DNA of 27,094 nucleotides from JACPKO01 sp964406775 (GTDB taxonomy: Bacteria; Patescibacteriota; Microgenomatia; Daviesbacterales; UBA10151). Of this stretch, positions 7,722-15,033 are shown one piece after another; the first letter of the stretch is position 1, and each line of letters opens with the position of its first letter. The stretch spans positions 1-27,094 of the forward strand of contig CAYOSW010000014.1 of NCBI GenBank assembly GCA_964406775.1, in the 5' to 3' direction. Made by a program: the position numbers and the translations under genes. Under the pieces are notes generated by a model. It made no database searches and was not told the origin of the DNA. It saw only the letters and a program-made list of their open reading frames with translations.

Positions 7722-8758
7722 GAATATTTTTGAAGAAGCGTTAATACCCGGTATTCGTTTTTAAGTAATCCCGAAGAGGAGTTGGTGACCGAATAATTAA
7801 AATGAGGTATCAATCTTTTTTCCTCATAGCTTTTAAAAATCACTGGGTGAATATAGTAGCTCCTGCAAACCGCTACCGTATTTCTTAAATGATTCGCTAC
7901 AGTTTTTACAGACTCCAGAACTTTTTGCTTCAGGGTTTTTTCGTCATCGTAGTCTCCTAATTTATGGAGTGTCGTTCCCGATAAAACGGTTCCTCCCCAG
8001 GTCCGGAAATCTTTTGCCGTAAATTTCTCACCCGCCGTATCCGCGAGATATTCGTTAACTATCCCGGAATCGATTACGTGCTGATTGCCTTTTTCATCGA
8101 CATATTTAAAAATTTCATACCCCGGAAGCTCAATACACATCTTAAGTGACTTGGCAATTTTCGGATTAGAAACACTGACCGAATGCATTACCCCGGATTT
8201 TCCCTTAAATTCAAATTTTATTTCACTCCCTCTTACTTTTACGTGTTTATCCCGCAGAGTCGTAAGTCCGAACGATTCGTTTTCTTTTGCATACTCCTCA
8301 TTACCGATCCGGATAAATGTATTTTCGAGAAGCCAGACAACGGTTGCAACGACCCTTTTCAAGTCAGGTTTTTTACCCTCCAAATCATAACGGACCCGGC
8401 TGCGGATTTTCGGAAGTTTTAAACCGAAATCGGTCAACTTATCAAACTTGGTTGCCTGAGAGATTTCTATCCACTTCGGGTGATAAATATATTGCTTGCG
8501 CCCCTTATCATCCAATCCCGTAGCTTGAAGATGAGTATTTCCAGAAGGCGAAATCCAAACTTTTTTCCACGCCGGGGGAATTCTTAATTTATTGATCCGG
8601 TCAACCGTTTTCTCGTCCGTAATGCGTTTTTGCTCGGTATTAAAATAATGATAATGCTTCCCTTTTTTTGCGCGTGAATATCCGCGGGCGGATTCGGAAA
8701 CATATCTTAGATCCGCATCTTCAATTTTATCCAAAAGCTCAACGCTTGGCAGAGACAT
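7718..8758 (-). CDS. DNA topoisomerase IB (poxvirus/bacterial type)
   Basis: 346 residues, full length for bacterial TopIB. The N-terminal domain has the typical KGKHYHYFN...RI..LRIPPAWKKVWISPSGNTHLQATG, and the catalytic domain follows from about 115. Active-site residues are readable: Arg150 in FIRIGNEEY, Arg252 in FRTWGGT, His290 in NHLRNT, and the nucleophile Tyr302 in CRSYYIHP. The enzyme relaxes supercoils by transient single-strand nicking with a 3'-phosphotyrosyl link and needs no ATP. It is a patchily distributed accessory enzyme in bacteria. It stands alone here, between clpB and the kinase gene, with its own putative promoter (8768-8796) and an ATG with no Shine-Dalgarno site. Confidence 0.95.
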   Translation of the reverse strand: MSLPSVELLDKIEDADLRYVSESARGYSRAKKGKHYHYFNTEQKRITDEKTVDRINKLRIPPAWKKVWISPSGNTHLQATGLDDKGRKQYIYHPKWIEISQATKFDKLTDFGLKLPKIRSRVRYDLEGKKPDLKRVVATVVWLLENTFIRIGNEEYAKENESFGLTTLRDKHVKVRGSEIKFEFKGKSGVMHSVSVSNPKIAKSLKMCIELPGYEIFKYVDEKGNQHVIDSGIVNEYLADTAGEKFTAKDFRTWGGTVLSGTTLHKLGDYDDEKTLKQKVLESVKTVANHLRNTVAVCRSYYIHPVIFKSYEEKRLIPHFNYSVTNSSSGLLKNEYRVLTLLQKYS

Positions 8759-8767
8759 ACCTTATTT

Positions 8768-8796
8768 AGAATAAAGGCTTTGGGGGAATTTAGCAA
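8768..8796 (-). promoter_or_regulatory. Putative topoisomerase IB promoter
   Basis: On the minus strand TTGCTA (8791-8796), a 17-base spacer and TATTCT (8768-8773) lie with nine bases between the -10 box and the ATG, implying a leader of only 2-3 bases. Confidence 0.45.
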
Positions 8797-8829
8797 TCTT
8801 ACTCTTGGGGGTTAATATTCTGAAGTGAT

Positions 8830-11409
8830 CTAAATAAATACAACCTTGTCTTTCTCCAGTTTTGCTTTAACCGTTTGTCCGTCCTTAATTTTTCCCTCAA
8901 TTATCTGCAGAGCGAGCTCATCAACAAGAAGGTCCTGGATCGCGCGTTTAAGTGGCCGGGCGCCGTATATAGGATCATAGCCTTTTTCGATCAGCATATC
9001 CTTAACTTTATCGTCAACTTCCAGAGTTATATCTTTTTCTTTAAGCCGCTTAATCAATCCTTCAAGCTGAATATCAACGATCTCGACTAAATCGCGGGGG
9101 GATAGATTTTTAAAGACGACAATTTCATCAACGCGGTTAATAAATTCCGGGCGGAAAGATTTTTTAACCAGATCCATAACTTCGGTTTCCACTTTTTTCC
9201 AATCTTTCTTTTCCTCCTGCCCTTCCAAAATAATTTGAGAACCGAGGTTTGATGTCATTATCAGTATAGTATTTCGGAAATCCACAGTCCTCCCCCTTCC
9301 GTCTGTTAACCGTCCGTCATCCAAAACCTGAAGCAAAATGTTAAACACGTCCGGGTGCGCTTTTTCAATTTCATCAAATAAAATAACAGCGTATGGCTTT
9401 CTTCTGACTGCTTCAGTTAGCTGACCGCCTTCGTCGTATCCGATATATCCCGGAGGAGCACCGATTAATTTGGCTACTGAGTGTGACTCCATATACTCAC
9501 TCATATCTATCCTAACCATATTATTTGAGTCATTGAATAAAACATTTGCCAATGCCCGGGCCAACTCAGTCTTGCCAACCCCGGTCGGTCCTAAGAAAAT
9601 AAATGAACCGATCGGCCTGTTGGGATCGGATATTCCCGCCCTAGACCTCCTGATTGCCTGCGCTACCGCCTTAACAGCCTCAGCCTGGGAGATTACCCTT
9701 TTGTGAAGCTCCTGTTCCAGATTTGCCAGCTTATGGGTCTCTGACTCCATCAAACGCGTAACAGGAATTCCTGTCCACCGTCCGACAACTTTTGCAATGT
9801 CTTCTTCAGTTACTTCTTCCCGCAACAGAGTCCCATCTCCTTTTTCTTTTATTTTCTTTTCCATAGCTTCAAGTTCTTTTTGAGCTGTGGGAATTTCTCC
9901 GTACTGAATACGCGCTGCGGTTTCCAAGTCAGCATCGCGTTGAGCTTTTTCCAGATCAATCTTTAATTTTTCAATTTTTTCACTCAAAACTCGGAGCGCG
10001 TCGATAGATTGCTTCTCTTCCTTCCATCTGGCCTGCAAAACATTAAACTCTTCCTTATTTTCAGCCAATTCTTTCTCAAGCTCCGCCAGCCTGTCTTTAC
10101 TTTTCTCATCTTTCTCATTCTTTAAAGCCTGTTTTTCTATTTCCAGCTGGGTTACTTTTCTCTGAAGCTGATCAAGTTCGACCGGCGAAGATTCAATTTG
10201 AATTTTTAAAGACGATGCTGCCTCATCAATCAAATCAACGGCCTTATCAGGCAAAAATCTTCCGGAAATATAGCGGTGGGATAATGTTGCAGCCGCGATT
10301 ATTGCAGGATCCGTAATTCTCACCCCGTGATGAACCTCATACCTTTCTTTGAGTCCCCGCAGGATCGCGATAGTATCCGGAACAGTCGGCTCATCTACAA
10401 TAACAGGCTGAAAACGTCTTTCTAAAGCCGGATCTTTTTCTATATGCTCCCTGTATTCTTTTAAAGTTGTCGCGCCTATTGTTCTAAGTTCTCCACGGGC
10501 CAGCATCGGTTTTAATAAATTCGATGCATCCATAGCACCTTCCGTTGCCCCTGCACCAACAACCGTATGCAATTCATCAATAAATAGAATTACATTACCC
10601 GATTCAGTTATCTCTTTTAAAACAGCCTTTAGACGATCTTCAAATTCTCCCCGGAATTTCGCGCCCGCTATCATTGCGCCCAGATCAAGAGCCAAAAGCT
10701 TCTTATTTTTCAAAGTATCCGGAACATCCCCATTAATAATTCTTAAAGCGAGCCCCTCAACTATTGCCGTTTTTCCGACCCCCGGCTCACCAATTAATAC
10801 GGGATTGTTTTTTGTACGGCGGGATAAAACCTGCATCACTCTGCGGATTTCCTCGTCCCGCCCGATTACCGGATCGAGCTTTCCATCTTTTGCTCTTTTT
10901 GTTAAATCCTGTGAATATTTCTCAAGCGCCTGGAACTTATCCTCCGGACTTTCATCAGTAACTTTATGAGGACCGCGCAAAGCTTCCAACGAATCTTTGA
11001 GCGATTTATAATCCAGCCCCTGATCCACCAGAATCTTTTGGACCGGAGAATCGACAGAGATCAGCGCTAAAAGTATATGTTCAACAGAAACGTAAGTATC
11101 TTCAAGTTTTTTCGCTTCCTCCCCGGATCTCTCTAAAACTTTAACCAGATCTCTCGAAGCTCCGATTTGTGACTGCCCGCCTTCGATTTTCGGAAGTTTA
11201 GCCAGTGCATTTTCTGTCTCCTGTAAAACTCGCGACTGGTTAATATTTAACTTTTGAAAAAGAGGGGAAATTATCGTATCCGGCTGGTTTAAAATTGCTA
11301 AAAACAGGTGGAGCGGACTGATTTCCTGCTGTCCGTAATTTAAAGCATTTGATTGAGACTGCTCAATCGCCTCCTGGGTTTTTATGGTTAAATTTCTCGG
11401 TACCGGCAT
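8830..11409 (-). CDS. clpB: ClpB disaggregase (AAA+ chaperone)
   Basis: 859 residues, standard ClpB length. Order: Clp N-domain (about 1-145); first AAA+ module with Walker A GEPGVGKT (207-214), pore loop KFRGEFEDR (251-259), Walker B LFIDELH (275-281) and arginine finger near R331; coiled-coil middle domain (about 405-525), which marks ClpB rather than ClpA/C; second AAA+ module with Walker A GPTGVGKT (607-614), pore loop GYIGYDEGG (654-662) and Walker B ILFDEIEKAH (676-685). The second module has no ClpP-binding IGF-type loop that I could see. The protein threads aggregated proteins through its hexamer with DnaK help. Upstream is a CIRCE operator on the core promoter, so it should be heat-inducible through HrcA. 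No Shine-Dalgarno site precedes the ATG. Confidence 0.98.
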   Translation of the reverse strand: MPVPRNLTIKTQEAIEQSQSNALNYGQQEISPLHLFLAILNQPDTIISPLFQKLNINQSRVLQETENALAKLPKIEGGQSQIGASRDLVKVLERSGEEAKKLEDTYVSVEHILLALISVDSPVQKILVDQGLDYKSLKDSLEALRGPHKVTDESPEDKFQALEKYSQDLTKRAKDGKLDPVIGRDEEIRRVMQVLSRRTKNNPVLIGEPGVGKTAIVEGLALRIINGDVPDTLKNKKLLALDLGAMIAGAKFRGEFEDRLKAVLKEITESGNVILFIDELHTVVGAGATEGAMDASNLLKPMLARGELRTIGATTLKEYREHIEKDPALERRFQPVIVDEPTVPDTIAILRGLKERYEVHHGVRITDPAIIAAATLSHRYISGRFLPDKAVDLIDEAASSLKIQIESSPVELDQLQRKVTQLEIEKQALKNEKDEKSKDRLAELEKELAENKEEFNVLQARWKEEKQSIDALRVLSEKIEKLKIDLEKAQRDADLETAARIQYGEIPTAQKELEAMEKKIKEKGDGTLLREEVTEEDIAKVVGRWTGIPVTRLMESETHKLANLEQELHKRVISQAEAVKAVAQAIRRSRAGISDPNRPIGSFIFLGPTGVGKTELARALANVLFNDSNNMVRIDMSEYMESHSVAKLIGAPPGYIGYDEGGQLTEAVRRKPYAVILFDEIEKAHPDVFNILLQVLDDGRLTDGRGRTVDFRNTILIMTSNLGSQIILEGQEEKKDWKKVETEVMDLVKKSFRPEFINRVDEIVVFKNLSPRDLVEIVDIQLEGLIKRLKEKDITLEVDDKVKDMLIEKGYDPIYGARPLKRAIQDLLVDELALQIIEGKIKDGQTVKAKLEKDKVVFI

Positions 11410-11415
11410 AAAATT

Positions 11416-11444
11416 ATTTTAGTATTTTAGCAGTTAACTGTCAA
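11416..11444 (-). promoter_or_regulatory. clpB core promoter, predicted leaderless
   Basis: On the minus strand a perfect TTGACA (11439-11444), a 17-base spacer and TAAAAT (11416-11421) lie with six bases between the -10 box and the ATG (11407-11409). Transcription should begin at or within a base or two of the start codon. The -35 box sits inside the CIRCE spacer. Confidence 0.75.
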
Positions 11445-11453
11445 GAGTGCTAA
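11427..11453 (-). promoter_or_regulatory. CIRCE operator (HrcA-binding), imperfect
   Basis: TTAGCAGTT-N9-GAGTGCTAA on the plus strand: the right arm is the full consensus and the left arm differs at two of nine positions (consensus TTAGCACTC). Spacing is the canonical nine bases. It covers the clpB -35 box and ends exactly at the stop codon of the upstream gene. Confidence 0.85.
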
Positions 11454-11957
11454 CTATCTTGAGTATATCACCTGAGGTGTGGTGGAAGCATAGGGACTCG
11501 GAACATAGTAGGGTGCAGGTGAAGGATAGTACTGACTCTTCAGTATTTGGTCTTCGTAATCAAAACACTGATAGCCTTTCTTGTGAATTACCGTAAGGTC
11601 CTGTGTATAGATCTGGGCTTCAGGTTTATCGGATGCATCAGTTGTGAAAGTCGCGCATAATTTGAAATGAGCGTTATCGCCTTTTTCATAGACATAAGAC
11701 TGTTTTGTTTCTGGGTCTTCGTTAACCCCGACAGTGTAGAAAAATTCTTTCAGGTCGTTTATCGACTCAGGCAATTTATTATTTTTAGAAGCGTAAGAAG
11801 TTATTGCAGATCTTATTTGCTGGAGGTCGGAAACCCTTTCTTTATCAAATTTTTCGTTTCTGGCATCAAGAGGAGAACCCGATAAAGAAAATGCATAAAC
11901 GATTGTCACAGTAATTATTACTGTCAAAATTCCGATTCCAATGTAATTTCTAAACAT
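11454..11957 (-). CDS. Single-span membrane protein, pseudopilin-like
   Basis: 167 residues. One N-terminal membrane helix (about 5-24) is followed by an outward-facing domain. The segment from about 41 (ERVSDLQQIRSAITSYASKNNKLPESINDLKEF) matches the helix-plus-'LP..l.dL' pattern of type II/IV pseudopilin-like proteins, but there is no prepilin peptidase site (no Gly followed by Phe-x3-Glu) before the helix. Two cysteines lie in the folded part (KLCATF, YQCFDY). The tail is Tyr/Pro/Ser-rich (PSPAPYYVPSPY). It overlaps the upstream membrane-protein gene by 8 bp, so the two are one transcription unit. Its stop abuts the clpB CIRCE. Function unknown. Confidence 0.7.
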   Translation of the reverse strand: MFRNYIGIGILTVIITVTIVYAFSLSGSPLDARNEKFDKERVSDLQQIRSAITSYASKNNKLPESINDLKEFFYTVGVNEDPETKQSYVYEKGDNAHFKLCATFTTDASDKPEAQIYTQDLTVIHKKGYQCFDYEDQILKSQYYPSPAPYYVPSPYASTTPQVIYSR

Positions 11958-12600
11958 GTGTTTTCCGGTCCTCCGCTACCTCGTGAATTAGGTATCCGAA
12001 TATGGTACCTGCGATCAAAAATGTAACACCCAGATTGGCAAACGATCTGCTTGATGCAGAACCGTTCAAAAATTCAATTAGAGTAAATATCAAATGACAT
12101 ATCATTACCAGAAAAGTTACGACAAGAGTCAGATAAATTAATATTTTTCTCGCCCTGATATTGCGGATCAAAGGTCTTTGGATAACCTGTCTTTTTAAAA
12201 GTAAAAATAACGCGGCAAAGATCGGATATGTAACTACAATCGCCGCTATATATCCTTTGAGTGCCCCGTTCGTTGCCTCCCTCATATACGAATCGTATTG
12301 TTGAGCTTGTAGATTATCAGGCAATAATCTATTTACAGCCTCGTGCCAAATCCCACCTACTGAAGTAGCGAATACATATAAACAGATGAAAAGAATTATG
12401 TATTGAAAACTGACCCACATCCCGAATCTGGGTAGGGGAGGCGGAGGCAACCCGATACCTGATGAAGGCTTAGGGGAAATCGCCGCCGAAACCTCATCCT
12501 CCGGCCAGCCGCTTTTAACAAGTTCGGTCTTAATCGCCTCATCGCTGACATTCTTACTCCTGGCAGTTTCTATATATTTCTCAAGATCCGAATTGGGCAT
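11950..12600 (-). CDS. Multi-span membrane protein with N-terminal helical domain, DUF5671-like
   Basis: 216 residues when started at the ATG 12598-12600. A GTG one codon earlier is possible, but it lies only two bases from the -10 box. The first 40 residues form a small helical domain (LEKYIETARSKN, then DEAIKTELVKSGWPEDEV), a recurring N-terminal module on small membrane proteins of Patescibacteria. A Pro-rich linker (PPPPLPRFG) follows, then about four membrane helices (roughly 60-85, 112-135, 148-172, 184-206). The membrane part resembles DUF5671-type proteins; no catalytic residues are evident. It is first gene of a two-gene unit with the pseudopilin-like protein. Function unknown. Confidence 0.7.
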   Translation of the reverse strand: MPNSDLEKYIETARSKNVSDEAIKTELVKSGWPEDEVSAAISPKPSSGIGLPPPPLPRFGMWVSFQYIILFICLYVFATSVGGIWHEAVNRLLPDNLQAQQYDSYMREATNGALKGYIAAIVVTYPIFAALFLLLKRQVIQRPLIRNIRARKILIYLTLVVTFLVMICHLIFTLIEFLNGSASSRSFANLGVTFLIAGTIFGYLIHEVAEDRKTHV

Positions 12601-12605
12601 CACTT

Positions 12606-12636
12606 ATTATATGCTGAACAAAATATATAAAGTCAA
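12606..12636 (-). promoter_or_regulatory. Promoter of the 11950-12600 / 11454-11957 unit, predicted leaderless
   Basis: On the minus strand TTGACT (12631-12636), a long 19-base spacer and a perfect TATAAT (12606-12611) are followed by AAGTG and then ATG. Five bases separate the -10 box from the ATG, which leaves no room for a Shine-Dalgarno site. Confidence 0.65.
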
Positions 12637-12685
12637 TGGAAAATCATCCCTCTTGAAAAATAATATTTTTAGAACTAAGATAACT

Positions 12686-12800
12686 TCATCCTTCGGGGTT
12701 GGGTGTAATTCCCTATCGGCAGTATAACCTGCGAGATCGAGAGATCAGGATTTGGTGAAATTCCAAAGTCGACGGTAAAGTCCGGATGAAAGAAGGCAGT
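12686..12800 (+). ncRNA. FMN riboswitch (RFN element)
   Basis: The conserved aptamer landmarks appear in order. CCTTCGGGGTTGGGTGTAAT starts at 12690 and is followed by CCCTATCGGC, then CCTGCGAGATC, GATTTGGTGAAATTCC (variant AGGATTTGG), GTCGACGGTAAAGTCCGGAT and GAAAGAAGG. P1 is closed by CCTTC (12690-12694) with GAAGG (12792-12796). FMN binding to this class represses flavin synthesis or import genes. A terminator follows at once (12823-12845), which points to transcriptional control. The targets are the EamA transporter at 12931 and the riboflavin kinase at 13841. The stretch 12601-12930 otherwise holds only the divergent promoter and the hairpins listed. Confidence 0.95.
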
Positions 12801-12822
12801 GCATTTGCTGTGCATTAAATTT

Positions 12823-12845
12823 ACCCCAAGGAATTGGGGTTTTTT
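12823..12845 (+). terminator. Riboswitch expression-platform terminator
   Basis: CCCCAA (12824-12829), a GGAA tetraloop and TTGGGG (12834-12839), extended by an A-T pair, run into six Ts (12840-12845). A compact intrinsic terminator 27 bases after the aptamer, so FMN-bound RNA should stop here before the transporter gene. Confidence 0.9.
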
Positions 12846-12875
12846 GTGTTTTGAAATCAAAGGTTTCAAAACACA
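12845..12875 (+). repeat. Perfect 12-bp inverted repeat downstream of the riboswitch terminator
   Basis: TGTGTTTTGAAA (12845-12856) and TTTCAAAACACA (12864-12875) pair perfectly around a 7-base loop. It starts on the last T of the terminator and is not followed by a T run, so it is not itself a terminator. It could shield read-through RNA, be a protein site, or act in the switch. Confidence 0.8.
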
Positions 12876-12930
12876 AGATTACACGAGCGTGAGGTAAAAA
12901 TTTTTTAACCGAAGCGCGAAAGATTTTCTT

Positions 12931-13851
12931 ATGGACAAATTCTTAAAGCATATCTTAAAGGTCGGACCGGCTCTAATCGTCACCGCTGCGGTCCTTTGGG
13001 CTCTGGACGGAGTAGTCAGGAGAAGCCTTTATTCCTTACCCCCTATAATTATTGTATTTTACGAGCACTTTATCGGTGCGGTGATTCTTTTACCTTTTAT
13101 CTGGAAACAGTTGGTAAAGATTAAACTTACCCGGAAAGAACTTCTCCTGCTTCTAGTTATTGCACTTTTAAGCGGAGTTTTAGGAACTCTTTGGTTTACG
13201 ACCGCGCTCCTTAAAGTAAACTTCATTCCTTTTTCGGTCGTATTCCTTCTGCAAAAATTACAACCGGTTTTTGCTATTTCTACCGCTGTAATTTTCTTAA
13301 AGGAACCGGTTAAGAAAAGATATTTGAATTGGGCACTTCTCGCTATAGTTGCCGCCTATTTTGTAACTTTTAAAGACGGCGTTGTTAATTTTGAAACCGG
13401 TAGCGAAACGGTCACCGCCGCATTGTTTGCATTAGGAGCAGCTATCGCCTGGGGCTCTTCCACAACTTTTTCCAGAATGGCTCTTTTAAAACATTCCTCA
13501 AATGTGATTACGGGACTCAGGTTTATTTTTACAACAGCTTTAGCAATTCCGTTTATTTATTATCTGGGTGCACAGTCCCAAATTTTTGCACCTGATTTTT
13601 CCCAATATCTGAAATTCGGTTTTATAGCTGTTTCAACTGGAATGGTCGCTCTATTAATTTATTACCGGGGACTTAAAGAAACACCCGTCCGGGTTGCAAC
13701 AATTTTAGAACTGGTATTTCCCGTCTTAGCAATTATTATAGACGCAGTCCTTTATAAGACATTTCTTGGTCCGACACAGCTTATCGCGGCTGCAGTTTTG
13801 ATGTTCAGCATTTATAAACTATCTGCACTGCAGCTCAAAAATGAAGTTTAG
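12931..13851 (+). CDS. EamA/DMT-family transporter, probable riboflavin importer
   Basis: 306 residues with ten predicted membrane helices in two EamA repeats. The first runs from about 12 to 145 and ends in LLQKLQPVFAISTAVIFLKEPV; the second, about 162-300, has ATILELVFPVLAIIIDAVLYK. The fold belongs to the drug/metabolite transporter superfamily, whose substrates are diverse. The riboflavin assignment comes from context: it is the first gene behind an FMN riboswitch and overlaps riboflavin kinase by 11 bp. RibN, a known riboflavin transporter, is also a DMT-family protein controlled by FMN riboswitches. No riboflavin synthesis genes are in the window. No good Shine-Dalgarno site precedes the ATG; the 5' RNA is long and structured. 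Confidence 0.85.
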   Translation: MDKFLKHILKVGPALIVTAAVLWALDGVVRRSLYSLPPIIIVFYEHFIGAVILLPFIWKQLVKIKLTRKELLLLLVIALLSGVLGTLWFTTALLKVNFIPFSVVFLLQKLQPVFAISTAVIFLKEPVKKRYLNWALLAIVAAYFVTFKDGVVNFETGSETVTAALFALGAAIAWGSSTTFSRMALLKHSSNVITGLRFIFTTALAIPFIYYLGAQSQIFAPDFSQYLKFGFIAVSTGMVALLIYYRGLKETPVRVATILELVFPVLAIIIDAVLYKTFLGPTQLIAAAVLMFSIYKLSALQLKNEV

Positions 13852-14212
13852 ATCTTCCCAAGTTAAAGGAAAAGGCAGGGGTAAGCTTCTGGGTTTTCCT
13901 ACGATTAATTTGAAAGTCCCAGAAAATATTGAAATACCTGACGGCATTTACGCGGTCCGAGTTTATTTGGATGGTGCTACATTCCTTGGAGCAATGCACT
14001 CCGGTCCCATACCTGTTTTTAATGAGTCTGAGAAAACGATTGAAGTCTTTTTAATTGATATAGACTCTGAAAGTTTACCTGAACAAATTCCTGATTTGGA
14101 AATTGAAACCATAAAATATTTACGGCCGGTTATGAATTTTAAAACAGAACAGGAACTCTCAGCACAAATTGCCAAGGACGTTGAGGACACTAAACAATCA
14201 GCAAATCTTTAA
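13841..14212 (+). CDS. Standalone riboflavin kinase
   Basis: 123 residues corresponding to the riboflavin kinase domain alone. The start is GKGRGKLLGFPTINL (about 10-24), containing the Gly-rich loop and the PT that bind ATP-Mg and flavin. DGIYAVRV follows, then IEVFLIDID, LRPVMNF and an EL.aQI..D end helix, all typical of the C-terminal half of bifunctional RibF. The N-terminal FAD synthetase half (about 180 residues, with a HxGH-type motif) is missing, so this enzyme should make FMN but not FAD. It starts inside the end of the transporter gene, so translation is probably coupled, and both sit behind the FMN riboswitch. The 3' end overlaps nnrD convergently by 23 bp. Confidence 0.88.
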   Translation: MKFRSSQVKGKGRGKLLGFPTINLKVPENIEIPDGIYAVRVYLDGATFLGAMHSGPIPVFNESEKTIEVFLIDIDSESLPEQIPDLEIETIKYLRPVMNFKTEQELSAQIAKDVEDTKQSANL

Positions 14213-15032
14213 ACGCGAATGGTAAAGATTCAGCCAAGTCGAGCGCAGTTGCACCCCGGTCTCCGAATCTTTCTTTAAGCTTCTCTCCCGCCGACCCCTG
14301 GAGATAAACTCCGGCAACGGCCGCGTCCAATGAGGAAAGACCTTGCGCCAAAAATCCGGCAATAATTCCCGCGAGAATATCACCCGTTCCTGCTGTTGCA
14401 AGAAGCGGGTTTGAAAAAGGACTTAAATAAATCTCTCCTGCGGGACCTGCGATAACTGTTTCCGCTCCTTTTAAAACAATTGTTTTATTCCAAAGTTCAG
14501 AATACTTTACAGCAATCTCTTCACGGCTTTTTTGAATATCCTGAATTGATAATCCTGTCAGACTGCTCATCTCTCCAGGGTGGGGTGTCAGAATTGCATC
14601 AGTGTTGAAGGATTCAAACCAATCATTGTCTTCAGATAAAATATTCAGCGCATCCGCGTCTAGAACCAACTTTTTTCTTTTAAATTTTTCTTCTCCCCTC
14701 AGTTCTTTTAAGAGGGCGGCAACATCACCACTCTTACCTAATCCCGGCCCTAACAATACGGAATCGTATTTATCCAAATTGTTTTTGATTTCCGAAAATT
14801 TCAGAAAAGTTGCAAAAGGAATTTTGGGAACAGCAACGTCATAAACAGACTTTGTGGTCGAGAGAGTCACTAACCCGGCACCCGATCTTGCGGCTGCCAG
14901 TACCGATAAAATTGCGGCACCAGGAAAATTTTCAGATCCCGCAATCACAAGGACTGAACCGAAAGTTCCTTTATTCGAATCAATTGGTCTGTCTGGAAGC
15001 CTGCGGGCGACAAACGTTTTAGTTATCAGCAT
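14190..15032 (-). CDS. nnrD: ADP-dependent NAD(P)H-hydrate dehydratase
   Basis: 280 residues, full length for the ribokinase-like NnrD/CARKD domain. Visible motifs are KGTFGSVLVIAGS (21-33), GAAILSVLAAARSGAGLVTL, LLGPGLGK, LDADALNIL, TPHPGEMSSLTG and the anion-hole/catalytic NPLLATAGTGDILAGIIAGF. It removes water from damaged NADHX/NADPHX using ADP, restoring the coenzyme. The NnrE epimerase domain that is often fused at the N-terminus is absent. It is last in the flavin operon, one base from the RnfD-reductase gene (stop 15034-15036, ATG 15030-15032), so repair of NAD(P)H is paired with an enzyme that should consume it. Confidence 0.93.
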   Translation of the reverse strand: MLITKTFVARRLPDRPIDSNKGTFGSVLVIAGSENFPGAAILSVLAAARSGAGLVTLSTTKSVYDVAVPKIPFATFLKFSEIKNNLDKYDSVLLGPGLGKSGDVAALLKELRGEEKFKRKKLVLDADALNILSEDNDWFESFNTDAILTPHPGEMSSLTGLSIQDIQKSREEIAVKYSELWNKTIVLKGAETVIAGPAGEIYLSPFSNPLLATAGTGDILAGIIAGFLAQGLSSLDAAVAGVYLQGSAGEKLKERFGDRGATALDLAESLPFAFKDLLIV

Positions 15033-15033
15033 T

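Noticed and set aside
8779..8816. Two TTGGGGG runs in the clpB to topoisomerase IB gap
   Set aside because: They are short direct repeats without pairing partners or a known role; likely chance.
10764..10961. Plus-strand open frames inside clpB, secA and topoisomerase IB
   Set aside because: They lie antisense to well-conserved genes and their translations show no plausible protein composition.
12601..12603. GTG start one codon upstream for the DUF5671-like protein
   Set aside because: It would begin two bases from a perfect -10 box; the adjacent ATG is the plausible start.
12675..12869. A 64-codon open frame on the minus strand between the two transcription units
   Set aside because: It is antisense to the FMN riboswitch and its terminator, which fully explain the conservation and structure here; it has no start signals.
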